Positions 44,802 through 57,169 of a stretch of DNA of 64,000 bases are shown here, piece after piece. Source of the DNA: Gnetum montanum. Taxonomy: Eukaryota; Streptophyta; Gnetopsida; Gnetales; Gnetaceae. Location of the stretch: assembly GCA_015680685.1 (NCBI GenBank), contig MNCI01002956.1, positions 165,326 through 229,325 of the forward strand, written 5' to 3'. Position numbers and translations under genes: made by a program. Each line of letters begins with the position of its first letter. The stretch's first letter is position 1. Under the pieces are notes generated by a model. It saw only the letters and a program-made list of their open reading frames with translations, was not told where the DNA came from and did no database searches.

Positions 44802-47551
44802 TCATGGGTCGTCTTTGTTTACATCATCTTCGCCATTCATCCCTGCATCATTTCCTTTTGCATCACCTTCCCCTGCGTTGTCCTTTGCCAGTTCTTCATT
44901 CCCTCCCTCTATGGGCCCTGCACCCTCATCTAGAGCCTGCATCATAGAAATGAAGCAGTTAGCTAGGGTAACAAACGCAAAATACAACAAAGCATAAGCA
45001 TTAATACAGTAGAAAGAAACTAACCTGAGAAGGGCCTACATCCATCTCAAAGGGTATCCAGTCTAAGCCAAGCCCGAGGTGGTGCCAGACCTCCTCTTCG
45101 TCGCCTTCTTCTTCTTCTTCTTCTTTCTTTGCCAGCAAAGAAACATGTTTGCAATAGTCCAAAACAAGTTAGCTTAAAGCACATGCTATGCTATGTTACG
45201 TCACCTAGCATAGCATAGCATAGCAAACAATAACAAAGTAAGCATTAGACAAAAGTGTTTACCAATGGGGGGTTGCATCCTCCGCATTTTAAGCCGCAGT
45301 ATTTGCCCCTCCTCTTCCTCCACGCGAAGAGTTTCCTTAGTTGGAGGAGGTCTCTTCTACTGCAACTTTTTGGGCATAGTCTCGGCTATGAGACATTTCG
45401 CCCACAACACACTACCGACTACAGTAGGGGGCGTCTCTCCTATGTTATCCTCATCATGAACGTTGTAGGCCACCCGATCCTTGGTCATCACAGACAACGA
45501 CTCCCCGATTATTTCTGTGGGATCTTGGGCTCGAATGGTCCAGAGAATCTAGCAAATCCATGGTCTAGAAATCTGGTCGTGATTTTGCATGACCCAGGCT
45601 CCATTCTCGCAAACCACCAGAAACTCTACGGAGTGCTTCAAATAGGCTATGTAGAAGGTATAATGTATGTTGGAACGGGACTTCAATTTCTGATGGAGTC
45701 CCAAGATTTCAGCTTGCAAGCCTTTACATAGAAAGTTGGCCTAGTTGTAACGGGCCCCCTCTTCCCTGACCTCATGCATTATCCAAGACTACTCAATCCC
45801 CAAGACCTTCCCTTGGAGAAGCAGCTGGGGGAATGCATGAGCACGAAAGACAGGGTATATCTCCTTGGTGGGTCCTACTTTAAGATTCTCCATGGGGAGC
45901 CCCTTTCTCTCCTTAGCAATCCCCAGCCACTCCTGAATGTCCTTCTTCTAAAGGGTTAGCTCCTTCTTGCCCTTCGACCCTAGGAGGACACCATTGGCAG
46001 GAACATCGAATAGGTCCCCAAATAGCTAGTCATTGATTTCAATGACCACCCGCATGCCTTGTACATGCATGTGGAAGCGACCAATCTTTTTGGAAAAGGA
46101 GTTGACCAGGGAGAGCATCTCGATGGTAGGAACACTCAGATTCGGGGCCAGGAATAGATCCAAAAGCCTAGCCTCTTGGATGTTCTAGACCAAGGAATGG
46201 AGAATAGGTATGGATAGGTGTTGTATTCATCCCCACATTGACCAATCACACCCACCTGCAGGTTCTCAGCAAAAAAGAACTCCTGTAGAGCTATCTGTGT
46301 TATAGCCAGTAGAACCGATAGGTTATGAACTCCATCCTTGTTGATGATGAACCTAGTAACAAACACACACTGTTAGCATTTGGTCAATATGACTAGCGTC
46401 GCACAAACATAGTGAACAAAGCTACAAAACTCACCTGCTAGCACAGTAGACAGTTCCTTGTGGGTTCTGAAAGCATATCACCATATAATGTGTGAGGAAT
46501 AATGTGTTGTAATGGTGGTAGCAGCTATACTCAAGCATATCCCAGATCCAAGACAAATGCCTTAACCCTATTGGGCATTGATTGGATCGTTCTCCATACC
46601 TGCTCATGATTGCCCCATTGGTCAGAAACCTTAGAATGCCCCAACTTGCCCCAGGAAATATGGCTTCTGTTATGGTGGCCACCTCCTCCTCCTCTAGGGA
46701 TGACCAAATGATCACACTGAAGTGGTCGAGGAGGAACTGTAAGAAGTCCTATTCCCCCTTCCTGAACTAGACACCCCACTCTTCCATACATATCTAGGAA
46801 GGAGGAGCATTAGCCATAGGTTTTCTCGCATGACACAGGACCCCTGCAATTTCTAAAACAATTAGGATTGGCCTTAGATCCATTCTGCACAACACAATTG
46901 GCAAGTGTTAGCATTATGCCTAAATGCAATGCGCATGCAACATAGCAATACTTAGCATTTCATGCATATAGCATAGCATAACCCTCTTCCTGCACATAGC
47001 GTAGCAAAAATATGAAAGTAGTAGTGTAGCAAAAATATCCTAGCGTAGCAACAAAGCAACTAACCCTAGTAGGGAAATAGACAGTACACCCCGAAAAAAC
47101 ACATGTCGCACTCTCACATCACCTATGGCCCAGCCCTCCCAAGGGTCCTACGTCATGCCATTCAAAAGCCAAGTAACTTAAATTGTCCAAACCACTGCAT
47201 TTATGACAACCGCGGTGGTGGCGGTTTAAGCAACCTTGCATGCAACGATGGCATAACGTTTGTGCATCTGCCGTGGTCGAAGCAGCGACAGTGGCTATGC
47301 AAAGGCCAAAACAACACGATGACAGAAAATGCAAGTAACTAAAACTAGAATACACAATGAAAGCAGAGAACAATAGAAACAAAAAAAATTATAACATAAT
47401 CACGAAAAAATAGAGGAAGCATAGTAGCCTACTGGGTTAATGGTGTGTCCTTCCGTGCCGCGATGCATGCTTGTGTCACTTTCCCTAGGGTTTTCTTCAC
47501 TTCCTCGACCTTTGCAAGTGCTAAATTCATGCATTCTTTCTTCAGAGACAT
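44802..47551 (-). pseudogene. Antisense spliced gene in E2, homologue of the E1 antisense gene
   Basis: Exons visible on the minus strand include an ATG-containing first exon (from 47551), 47294-47123, 46884-46435 (450 nt, the same length as E1 exon 2), one starting at 46352, a long exon ending at 45263, one ending at 45025, and 44936-44802. The 450-nt exon encodes LILIVLEIAGVL-like motif I (seen as PILIVLEIAGVL), VIIWSS and YNTLFLTHYMVICFQNPQGT: HAD-like with catalytic Asp residues absent. The long exon matches the E1 region ending YNWAQF, with TAG for Trp. The last exon is acidic (ALDEGAGPIEGG). The splice phases match E1 at three introns. The coiled-coil exon of E1 is missing. A Cys-rich segment (CHRCMQGCLN..GCHKC) near 47195-47255 has no E1 counterpart. 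Several TAG stops and frameshifts are present. Confidence 0.6.
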
Positions 47552-47707
47552 CGTCCTACTTGCAGATTATTTTTTCTCATCGCTATGCAGAAAACCACCT
47601 TGCTCGCTGTTAGCACAATTACTCTGTGCTCCGAAATTGTCTTGTGCTCTGACTATGGGCTCTGCGCTCTTACAGTGAGAATGACAAGCTTATCAGGGTT
47701 TAATCCC

Positions 47708-47714
47708 TATTTAT
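47708..47714 (-). promoter_or_regulatory. TATA box of the E2 antisense gene
   Basis: On the minus strand CATAAATAGGG lies about 155 bp before the first ATG (47551). It is the counterpart of TATATAAA at 32542 in E1. Confidence 0.45.
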
Positions 47715-47877
47715 GGCCATAATGGTAAAAAGGGAAAACTTGCCGCTCTCTCTCTCTATTTAATGTGGAGTGTGTCGTACAGGGTAGCATGCTCGCCATG
47801 ACATCGTTGCACTGTTAGCATTAAAACCTTGACATGCTTCAAGTTGATTACTCGCTTTCCTAAGAAATGAAAAAAAA

Positions 47878-48215
47878 ATATTTTTGATTATCACGGTCTG
47901 GAAAGACTTTCAACTCACGATCATAGCATAGTTACACTTTTATCGGTCCAAAAAGACCTTAAATTAGCAACCCTAGTGCAGTTGTAACTTTTGCTGTCTG
48001 AAAAGAACTTAAACTAGCATTTTTAATCTACTATACGTTCACAGTTCGTAATGATGCTAAACTAGCAGTTTCACGTTTTCACATCGACTGTTTTGCATTT
48101 CTCAGCATTTCTGCATTTTCACATCGACAATTTTACATTTTCTCATTTAGTAGCTCTACATATCCATGCCATAACAGTCTTCCATGACTTTAAACTGGTA
48201 AAATTTTAATCTCTA
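47878..48215 (+). repeat. Degenerate array between antisense gene and RT (E2)
   Basis: Irregular units such as GGTCCAAAAAGACCTTAAAT and CTGAAAAGAACTTAAACTAGC are seen. They share the TTAAACTAGCA core with the other arrays. The array lies at the same junction as the 32.2 kb array of E1. Confidence 0.65.
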
Positions 48216-48311
48216 CATCATACATCTCATCATTGCTTTGCAAGTTTTCATTATACACGGTTGCTACCAACAGGTGCCTCTTAACTAGAATTTCATCTCA
48301 TTTTGACAAGT

Positions 48312-50064
48312 TAAACAGAAAATGGAAATCCATCATGATCTCTCCACAACTTTAGCCCTAGCAGGTCCACATGGCAAGCTTACGAGAAAATTAAACTCCA
48401 ATTTGATCGACTGGGGATCGATCACAACTAACACCATAGCGTCTTTAGAAGCATCCCCAAACTGGCCCGAGCATCTAGTCTGAACTCTATATTTGGAGGT
48501 CGAAGATGTAATTGAGGACCCTCTCATCGAGATGCCTATAACCACATCCAAGGGGGAAGTAAAAATGTTAAAGCTTAGCTCCCTCCTAGATGTGCAGATG
48601 CATGAAAACGTAGCTAAGATTCTGTAAGACAACATCAGAGTCTTCACATGGTCATACAACGACATTCCAGGTTTAGACCTGTGGCTAATACAACACAACA
48701 TCATCCTAGACCCATGCATGAAGGCAGTCAAGCAGAAGACTCGTAAAGTCAAACTAGAAATTGCACTAGTCATAAGGGACGAAATCACTAAGCTATACCA
48801 AGCTGGTTTCATCCGCGCAGTTGATTATTCAGAATGGATGTCGAACATCATTGTGGTTTTCAAGAAAATGGGAGGAATATGGATCTATATAGACTTTCGG
48901 GATCTGAACAAGACGACGATCAAAGACAATTTCCCACTTTCAAGCATCGATCAACTCATTGACACTACAGCTAGTCACACTCTTTTATCCTTCATGGATG
49001 GCTTTTTAGGCTACAACCAAATTCGCATCAACCCAGAGCATCAGCTAACGACAACCTTCATAACCCCATGGGGGACCTTTTGCTACACCATGATGCCTTT
49101 TAGGCTCAAGAACGTTGGAGCAACCTATCAGCGAGCCATGACCTACATCTTCAGTGATTACATCCTAGAAATGTTAAACGACTATGTGGACGATCTAGCG
49201 ATCAAGTCCAAGGAGGCAGTTGACCATCCACGTGATCTAGGGGTAGTCCTCAAGTGTTTCCAAATGCACAATTTTCACCTTAATTCTAAGAAGTGTATCT
49301 TTGGTGTGAAAACTGAATGCATGTTAGGATTCATGGTATTAGAGGTCGGAATATGGGTGGAGCCTGACAAATTCAAGGCCATTGTCAACCTGGCACCTCC
49401 TACTAACCTTAAGGAGATACATGGGTTGCAGGGTAGGGTACAGTTCATCCGAAGGTTTATAGAAAAGTTGACTAACAAGTTACACCCTATGCAACATCTT
49501 CTAAAGAAAGGGATTGACTTCGAGTCGACAACCCAGTGTCAACAAACCTTCGATGACTTGAAGGAAGAGCTCTCGCACCTCCCAACTATGCACCCACCAC
49601 AAAGGGATAAGCCTTTCTTCATCTACCTTGTCACCTTTGACACATCTATCACAGCACTACTATGTCAGAAACGAGACGATAGATCTAAGATACCAGTGTA
49701 TCATCTAAATCTTGCATTAATAGCACATGAGGTGAAATACAATGAAGTGGAGAGGAATTGCCTTGCCTTAGTGTTTGCACTAAAAAAGTGGAGGCACTAC
49801 CTGTTTTGCGGTACAATTAACATCATTTGCAAAAGCAACATACTTCAGGCTATCACTAACAACCTGTATGAAAGCAGCAAGATAGCCCGATGGAAAGCAA
49901 TAACCGCAGAGCTCAACCTACACTATGTAAGCCAATCGTCAACTAAGGGTGAAGCCATAGCAACGCAACTTACAGCCTCACCCATTGATGACAACGTAAC
50001 CATAGATCCTGAATTCTTAGATGAGCATGTTGGCACAATCAACATCATTCCATCACACCTATAA
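48312..50064 (+). pseudogene. Reverse transcriptase-RNase H of E2
   Basis: The frame begins after a plausible acceptor (..GTTAAACAG at about 48317) and runs with a few stops to 48718, then is open for 448 codons to 50064. Landmarks: HNIILDPCMKAVKQKTRK, IDFRDLNKTTIKDNFPL, MDGFLGYNQIRIN, the YVDDLAIKS catalytic box, LNSKKCIFGVKTECMLGF, and RNase H (IYLVTFDTSITALLCQK). It matches E1 over its full length. Confidence 0.85.
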
Positions 50065-51793
50065 GCTACTTGACACTTCGACGGTGCTTCAACCATGCAA
50101 GGAGGTAGCGTAGCTACCTTCATCACGTTCCCCTCTAAGGAAATGCACCTATTTGCTTATCGTTTTACGTTCTCCTACACCAACAAATGTGGCAGAGTAT
50201 GAGGTGCTACTCAAAGGGCTCTTTGTTGCCCAAACACTACACATACAACACCTGGCAATCTGTGGTGATTCACAACTAGTTGTGAATCAAATCACCAGGG
50301 TCTATGCCTACAAAGCTACACACCTACATCCCTACTGTGACCTAGCAAAAAGTCTACTTAAGCAATTTGCAACCACAGACATGAAACACGTGCCACACAA
50401 TGAGAACACCATGGCAGATTCCTTAACCACACTTGCATTAAACATTCCAACACACTCATTTGAAAGTTTGCCAACTTTGATTGTCAAATGCACTGAGCCT
50501 ATCACTCAGGTGGAACATGTGGGCTCTATCGGTGTCACCGATACCTAGGAGTGATACGCTAACATTAAAGCCTACCTACAGCACAGTGAACCCCCAAGTG
50601 GATTGACATCTGCTCAGAGAGATGTGATCCACAAGTGCGCCTAGCAATATACGCTCATGGGGAATGACATCCTATGCCGACATTCTTATGAAGGGATATT
50701 GCTAACATGCGTGGATGGGGAGTAGGCGCAGAAGGTAGTTAATGAAGTGCATGAGGGACTGTGTGGTGGACGCATAGCATCTAGGGCTATGTCTACAAAA
50801 ATTAGATGCCTAGGGGACTATTGGCCCCACATGGAGTGTGACTGCTTGTCAAAAGTCAAGACATGTGACACATGCCAAAGATACACAAATATCATACACA
50901 TCTCACCTACGGACCTGCACCCAACACAAATCATGTGGCCTTTCCAACGATGGGGACTAGACCACATAGGACCTATCATGCCTAAGTCCTTCATAGGACA
51001 TAGCTTCATTATCACCACCACTGAGTATTTTACTAAGTGGGTGGATGCTATTCCCCTGAGGAAAATGACATCTCAACAAATCTGCCATTTCATCATGGAC
51101 AACATCATGACAAGGTTTGGGCTTCCAATGAATATTGTAACCAACAATGGGCCACAATTCAATAGTATGGAAACCCGAACCTTCTACAACAACCTAGACA
51201 TCAGGCAATCATTCTCCTCCCTATACTACCTGCAAGCGAACGAACAGGTGGAGGCTACAAATAAGTCCATCATCAACTTGCTGAAGCGAATGCTTGGCAA
51301 CAGCAAGAGGCGGTGGCATGAGAAAATCCTCTACATCCTATGGGCCTACAGAATGACATGAAAAACCACGACAAGTAAGACTCCTTATAGCCTTGTTTAT
51401 GGATCTAAAGCTATGTTTCCTCTTGAGTTGTAGGTACCATTACTCTGGATGATCCTCTACAATGTCATGAGTGAAGCCCAGAACAACGAGTTGTAGACCA
51501 TCGACATCGATTCAGTAGAGGAGGAGTGCACATAGACACTGAGTTGCATAGAGTGCTACCTGAGCAACCAATAGCAAAAGCACCATGCAGACCTACATTG
51601 ACGACCAGTATAGAAGGGAGACCTCGTCCTCAAGGCTATCCATGAGCATGTGAGAAAATTCTCATCCAACTGTGAAGGCCCTTACATGGTCACTAAAGCC
51701 TTTGGGGATGGAGCCTTCAAGCTAGCGGACATGGACGATAACGAGTTCGCCAACCCAATGAATCACTCGTACCTCAAGTCGTACTACATCTAA
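50065..51793 (+). pseudogene. Second RNase H and integrase of E2
   Basis: After a frameshift between 50064 and 50153 the frame carries the second RNase H (FDGAST, NVAEYEVL, GDSQLVVNQ, TMADSL). Integrase follows: EVHEGLCGGRIAS (second zinc His changed to Arg), CDTCQRY, WGLDHIGPI, TNNGPQF (second catalytic Asp changed to Asn) and EATNKS. The C-terminus ends LKSYYI at 51793. Stops are mostly TAG, some at positions that are Gln in E1. Confidence 0.8.
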
Positions 51794-51799
51794 AGCATG

Positions 51800-52135
51800 A
51801 AGACAACAAGCATTGTCCACTATGATGTTAAATTGGCAACAACACCAAGCACCATCTGCTACGATAATAAATTGGCAATGACATCAAGCAGCGTCTGCTA
51901 CGATGATAAACTGGCAACAACAAGCAAAATTCGCTACGATGTTATACTGGTGGCAACCATCCACTACAATGTAAAACTAGCATAGCTAGTCCGCTATTTC
52001 TATAAACTAGCACAACACATCCATTATGATGTTAAACTATCATGTACAGTTTTCTGGGACCTTAAACTAGCATAGAGGTCCACTGGGACTCTAAACCAAC
52101 ACACGGTCTACCATGACCTTAAACTGGGTTCGCAT
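51800..52135 (+). repeat. Degenerate array downstream of E2 integrase
   Basis: Irregular units are seen, such as CTACGATGATAAACTGGCAA and TGGGACCTTAAACTAGCATA. The array begins within 10 bp of the integrase stop, as in E1. Confidence 0.7.
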
Positions 52136-53129
52136 CATGTCCCTAGCATGCATCTACACCAAGTACACATCAAACAAGCATGCATAGTGTTGACGTGGGG
52201 GTGGGACATTGTAGCTCTAGAACGTAGTTCATGAGGCAATGGGAACATGATTTGGAACACATGTAATGTTGCCACCCTTAGCATCATGTTGATCCTTCGG
52301 AGATGTCGTATGGCATCACACTGGCCCTCCATACCTATCTTCGCCACAACCCACAACCCTGATGGTAGTTCCTTGGCTAGTGACTGCAGTTGGAGTTCTA
52401 GTAGTATTCTGGCCTAGCCATAATATTATTACCCTCCAACTCCCTGCCAATGCCTAGGCTCGTGTGACATTTAGCTATGTGGTAGCTAATCCCATAGCTG
52501 AATTGAGAATGCATGCCTTTGGCAGGGATTCTAGAGCATCTGCACTCACAAAAACTCCCAACACCTTTGAGGCCAATTCCTCCATGTTGATGCTGCCAAG
52601 GCCGCTACTAGCCTTCCTAATTTGGACACTGTGCACCAGCATGGGTGTCCAAGAGCTTCAACAATGTCTGCAGCAAGCAAGACCTTTTACCCTCACTTCA
52701 CATTATGGATGTTTTGCTCTCCGTCATGCTTATAGGGTGTGGTTGAGAGTACATCTAGCCACAACAATAAATGCTATGGCATCGCAAAGTGAGTGCCTCG
52801 ACTAGCTCAGCTACTTCAGAGTGCAAATTCCATGATGTGCGTAACACAGCTTGCCACATGGGAAGCATCTATAGGTAGGTCAAAACCCTTCACAAATGTA
52901 ACACAACTCATCCTACGAAGGAAAAGCCTATCCTACAGGAGGTCGAGGGTTAGTGAATGTAAAGATGAAAATGCAAACAAGTCCTTCATGAGCACTTCGA
53001 CAAGGGACTTTGCTAAACATCATCTTTCCGCTTTGTCTAAATCTCTGCAAAAGACCAATCCAACACTCTCAAGCGTAGCCAAGAAACATCTTGATAGTCA
53101 TCGAGTGATAATGTTAGCACCATGTCTTC
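52136..53129 (+). other. E2 3' region without a recognised gene
   Basis: Small ORFs are present but show no recognisable domain. This is probably 3' untranslated sequence. Confidence 0.35.
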
Positions 53130-53210
53130 TGTGGTGTTTTGTTTTCTTTGTCAACATCTCTCGGGCCCATCTTCCAGACGTCTACAAAGAGGGGCCAATA
53201 AAACATCCCA
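53130..53210 (+). other. Large imperfect inverted repeat (E2)
   Basis: It opens TGTGGTGTTTT and closes AAACATCCCA, with an inner stem CTTTGT/ACAAAG. It corresponds base by base to the hairpin at 27181-27263 of E1 read on its sense strand. Confidence 0.6.
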
Positions 53211-53329
53211 AAATTTGAAGGCATGTTTGCTTCACCGTGCCTTTGCAATTCGCATAGCATTATGGTAGTTGTTCAGGAGATGGATGCTCTGATTTTTAGA
53301 CTGTCCACTTCAGCAAGTTTTCTAAGTCA

Positions 53330-53960
53330 AGAATTCTTGCTACGCTACACTACTACATGTAGCGTAGCAAAATTCAGAAGATGCTTATAGAAGCACATTG
53401 CTATGCTACGCTATGCTACAAAGCATAGCACAATGTAGCAAAAGCTGGAAGACCAGTCCTCTTGCCTGACTTCAAGTCCTTCAGCAATGTCTCCTTCTGT
53501 CAGAAAGTAGTGAACTTGGCTAAATCAAGTCATGTTTGCTGCTATGCTACACTAAGCTACAAGGTGTAGAGAGGCATAGGAATTCTGTGAAAGTGATAGA
53601 AGGAAACTTGAAGGGCGGGACCAACAAGTTTGCAAATTTTACAATGCAAAAGGCAAAGTTTTGCAAATGGGAAATGTTTTTTGCGACTAAGGCCATTTGC
53701 TACACTACGATACGCCATGTAGCATAGCATAGTGTAGCAAAAATGTGACAAACAGTTAGTGCACTTCAAAGGTTTCTAACGCATGCAGCAGGACACAATG
53801 CAAGTTTCTTGCTTCAAACCAGTAGCTACGCTACGCTATGCTATGCTACGCTACACTACGTAGCATAGCACAACGTAACAAGGTGCTATGCCATGCCAAA
53901 CATGCTATGCTACAAAGCATAGAAAAACGTGGCAAGAAGTCACGCGACATCAATGTACTT
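53330..53960 (+). repeat. GCTACGCTA-type repeats in the probable E2 LTR
   Basis: Clusters of AGCATAGCGTAGC / GCTACGCTATGCTA motifs lie at about 53338-53440, 53540-53575, 53698-53745 and 53820-53930, upstream of a TATA box. The same motif occurs in introns of the E2 antisense gene (45185-45230, 46920-47060). Confidence 0.65.
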
Positions 53961-54127
53961 TACCTAATCGCACCGTTGCTCTAACAGCGTAATTACAGCA
54001 TGGTAGGCTCGTAATTACAGCATGGCAGGCCCCCCCAACGGTCATACAGGCATGTGTAGTATAGATAGGTCAGCATAAGCCCAAGGCACGTGGCATCCAA
54101 ACCACCTCTTTCACACACCCTTGGTTC

Positions 54128-54135
54128 TATAAATA
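54128..54135 (+). promoter_or_regulatory. TATA box of the probable E2 LTR
   Basis: TATAAATA is followed by a CT-rich stretch (TCTCTCTCTGG), consistent with an LTR transcription start. The LTR boundaries were not resolved. Confidence 0.5.
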
Positions 54136-54845
54136 CCCTAATGAGTGATGCTTAAGTGCTCCCTAGTTCTCTCTCTCTGGTCCCCTTCTTTTGAACTTTT
54201 TAATCCAAGGAACTTCCTTTGCAGCTCTTTTAGTCCCCAATCTATTTTCTTAGCAATTTGGTTAGCTAATAGTCTGGTTGGCTGACAAGAAAAAAGTTGG
54301 CACTATAACCTCAAGCATTGTAAACTTTCTATTTAACATTGTAAATAGTTAGTTCTTTTGACTAGAATTCTATTCTTTTCTCTTCTACCACCTTGGTAGC
54401 ACTTCGCATTGTTGATGATTAAGTCCATGTTCAAGCCCACAGCCCTCTTACTCTACACGTCTTGGTTACTCTTGGGATCTCTGCACTTCTCAGCACTGTG
54501 CAACCAATTGTATCCATCTTGACAAAGCGAGGTCATAGCTTCAAAGCAGTGCATTTTTCTAAATGTGTTTTACTTTATCTCCTATTTACTGTTGCATTCC
54601 ACATTGTTTTCTATCTCTTTTACATTTAAGCATTACTCCACACTATCAATCTCATTTTCAAATCACACGTTGCAAAAGGTTATATTAACACCAACTAAGT
54701 CTCTGTCTGATTGACCAAACCATTCAGGGTGCCCCGTTTCCATCCGATCCAGCACAGTCCTCCCGCAGAAATAGGGTCAAGACTATTCACGGTCGATGAC
54801 CCCTTGGTGTTTTCCAATCGGCGACGTTTTCGGTTGCTACAGCCT
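54136..54845 (+). other. Probable R/U5 of the E2 LTR and flank
   Basis: No gene is recognised. The stretch ends where minus-strand Athila pol sequence begins. Confidence 0.35.
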
Positions 54846-56370
54846 AGACCAGTCGAGGGCTTGAAGAATAGGGATTTTCACAAGCCTTTGTTTTATAGTT
54901 TGGAATGCTCATTCACATTCCCTGGTCCATTCAAAAGGTGCATCTTTCTTTGTGAATTCTACCAACGGTTTGATAATCTTGGAGAAGTTCTCAATGAATA
55001 TCCTGTAGTAGCCAGTGTGTCCAAGGAATGACTGAATATCTTTAACCATTTCTGGTTGTCGAGTGATTCCTTGGATAACCTTAACTTTTTTTGGGTCTAC
55101 CTTTATTCTTGATTGCGAAATCTTATGCCCCAGTACTACGCCCTCTTGAACCATCAACTAGCTTTTCTGCCAGTTGAGCTTTAGATTGGTTTCAACACAT
55201 CATTTCAGTACTTGCTCTAACCAGTTTAGGGCTTGATCAAAGCTTGTCCCATAAGTGAATAAGTCGTCCATAAAGACTTCCACTCCATTTCCTATCTATT
55301 GTTGAAATATTCTTAGGACTAAACGTTGGAACGTGGCGGGGCCATTGCACAAGCCAAATGGCATTTGCTTATATGCAAACGTTCCCCAAGGGCTGGTGAT
55401 CATTGTTTTGGCTTGATCTTCTGGTGCTATTCATATTTGATTATATCCACTATACCCATCCAGAAAACTATAATAGTGATTCCTTGCTATAGTGTCAAAG
55501 ACTTGGTCAACAAACGACAACGGAAAATGATCTTTGAATGTTGCCATGTTCAGTAGCCTAAAATCTATACATACCCTCCATTTTCCTTCCTTCTTAGGAA
55601 CAATTACTAGAGGACTAACCCATTCACTATCAGCAATGGGATATACGAACCTAGGCTTGAGGAGCTGTTCTATCTCATCTTTTACTACTTGTTTCAATTT
55701 CGGGTTCAATCACCTCTATGGTTATTTTCGAGGCTTCATGGAGGGGTCCATGTAAATCCTATGCTAGCATATCCTAGGTTCTATTCCAGTTAGCTTGGGA
55801 TATGACCATCCAAAGGCTTTTGACCATTTATTGATTACTTTCAATAGGATTTCTTTTTTCTTGGGGCCAAGATTTACATTGATAATTACCGATTTCCTGT
55901 TTTCAAGGGTCATGTATTCCAAACTAGCAGGAAATGGTTTTAGGTCTAGGGGCTATTGTCTAAATTCCTTAGGAATCTCCAACTTCCCCCAATTAATGTT
56001 TTTGAAGTTAAGGGTTGGAAGTTGGCAGCGAACTTAAGTATGTATGTGCTTTCAATGTAAGCACTAGTTATCCCCTCAGTTAGTTCCACGCATGTTATCG
56101 AGTTTCTTTCTTGATCAGCCATCAGCCACTAGGTGTTTTCTTGTTGTGTGGTTGCTGCATATAGGCACTTTTGTATGTCAATATCTTGTGCACACCGATT
56201 GCATGCAGGCAATGTTAAGCTTCGCATCATCCATGATTTCTGCACGCAATGGCACCTTGTATCACTATATGTGATGCATGGAACTCTCTTCCTCTCAATC
56301 TTCCCAAAAGTATTTTTCTTGGATATTTCATCATGTTCACGGCTTTTTTGGCCCTCCAATAACTTCAAGT
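54846..56370 (-). pseudogene. Element F: minus-strand Athila-type protease-end/RT fragment
   Basis: Reading leftwards: the end of the protease-linker region (ISKKNTFGKIERKRVPCITY near 56310), RT from NPKLKQVVKDEIEQLLKP (55705), VPKKEGKWRVCIDFRLLNMA, FLDGYSGYNQI, and a VFMDDLFTYG box near 55270-55300. Then follow GHTGYYRIFIENFSKI near 55020 and the start of RNase H at about 54850. It is the best-preserved Athila-type RT in the window, with few stops. The xMDD box separates it from E1 and E2. It could be a continuation of minus-strand element G separated by E1/E2, but this is unproven. Confidence 0.8.
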
Positions 56371-56640
56371 TGTGTTAAAATTCTTTTTTTATCTTTAATA
56401 TTGGCAATTGTTAGAGTCAAGAACCTTCTAGAGCTATAACTTTGCAACAACTTATCTGTTTTACCTCATTTTTTAGTCCTGCTACTACTAGAGGTATGCT
56501 CTAAATTGTGGGGGCCACACATGTTTTGATGAAAAATCTTTCAAAATTTCTCTATCTCCCACAAAGTTTTAACTAATGAAATAACATTACAATCATCAAT
56601 CTATAAGTTTAAATCCTTTCAATTAACTCTAGTAGCCACA
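56371..56640. other. Short stretch without a recognised feature
   Basis: I see nothing I can assign. Confidence 0.3.
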
Positions 56641-57169
56641 GAAATCAAATAATATTAAAATAATCAATCTATCATAATCACAACTTAGCCAAGTGTAACT
56701 GTCCAAGAGAGATAAGGTACCTATATGTTATAAGTTACATGTCACATGCTAATCCTTGATTCTATTGTGATCATAGATGGCACCAAAAGGGAAGCATGTA
56801 CTAGAAGTGGAACTATCCCAACCAAGAGATAAGCAAACTAGAGCAAGAAGGAGTTAATAGCCTAAACATTCCTAGGAGTAGGTAGCAGAAGCCTTGCAAC
56901 AAAACCTCTCCATGATTTTTTAATCTTCTCCCTCATTTTCAGGCTACTAGAGGGGTTTGAATGTTAATTTTGCCAAGGTGTTCAATTTTTTTGTCATGAA
57001 CACCAAATTTTGTAAAGATTGTAAATCCCTACACTTGAGCACCTAGAATTTGTTTGTTTGGTCTAAGTCAATTTGTATGTTAGTTAGTTAGTTAGTCAAT
57101 AATATTTTGTAAAGAACATGTTTCTCCTTTTATTCATTGAGGATGAGTTTTCATTTAGTCGTGGAGGTA
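56641..57169 (+). pseudogene. ORF3 remnant and polypurine tract of element H
   Basis: ATCATAG followed by ATGGCACCAAAAGGGAAGC near 56770-56800 aligns with the ORF3 start of A, with the acceptor-to-ATG layout kept. About 60 codons remain before stops. The ORF3 body is absent, as in B. TTTAGTCGTGGAGGTA at 57154-57169 is the PPT. Confidence 0.5.

Larger units (their letters stand above)
43200..54845 (+). mobile_element. Element E2, second Tat/Ogre-type retrotransposon with an antisense gene
   Basis: The order is Gag tail, protease, array, opposite-strand gene, array, RT, RNase H, second RNase H, integrase, array, hairpin and repeat-rich LTR. It matches E1 domain by domain but is older: more stops, most of gag missing, and a shortened antisense gene. 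It points away from E1 (head to head). Confidence 0.7.

Noticed and set aside
52464-53218. Two plus-strand ORFs of 113 and 141 codons downstream of E2 integrase
   Set aside because: No recognisable motif, and they run into the conserved hairpin; more likely untranslated sequence.
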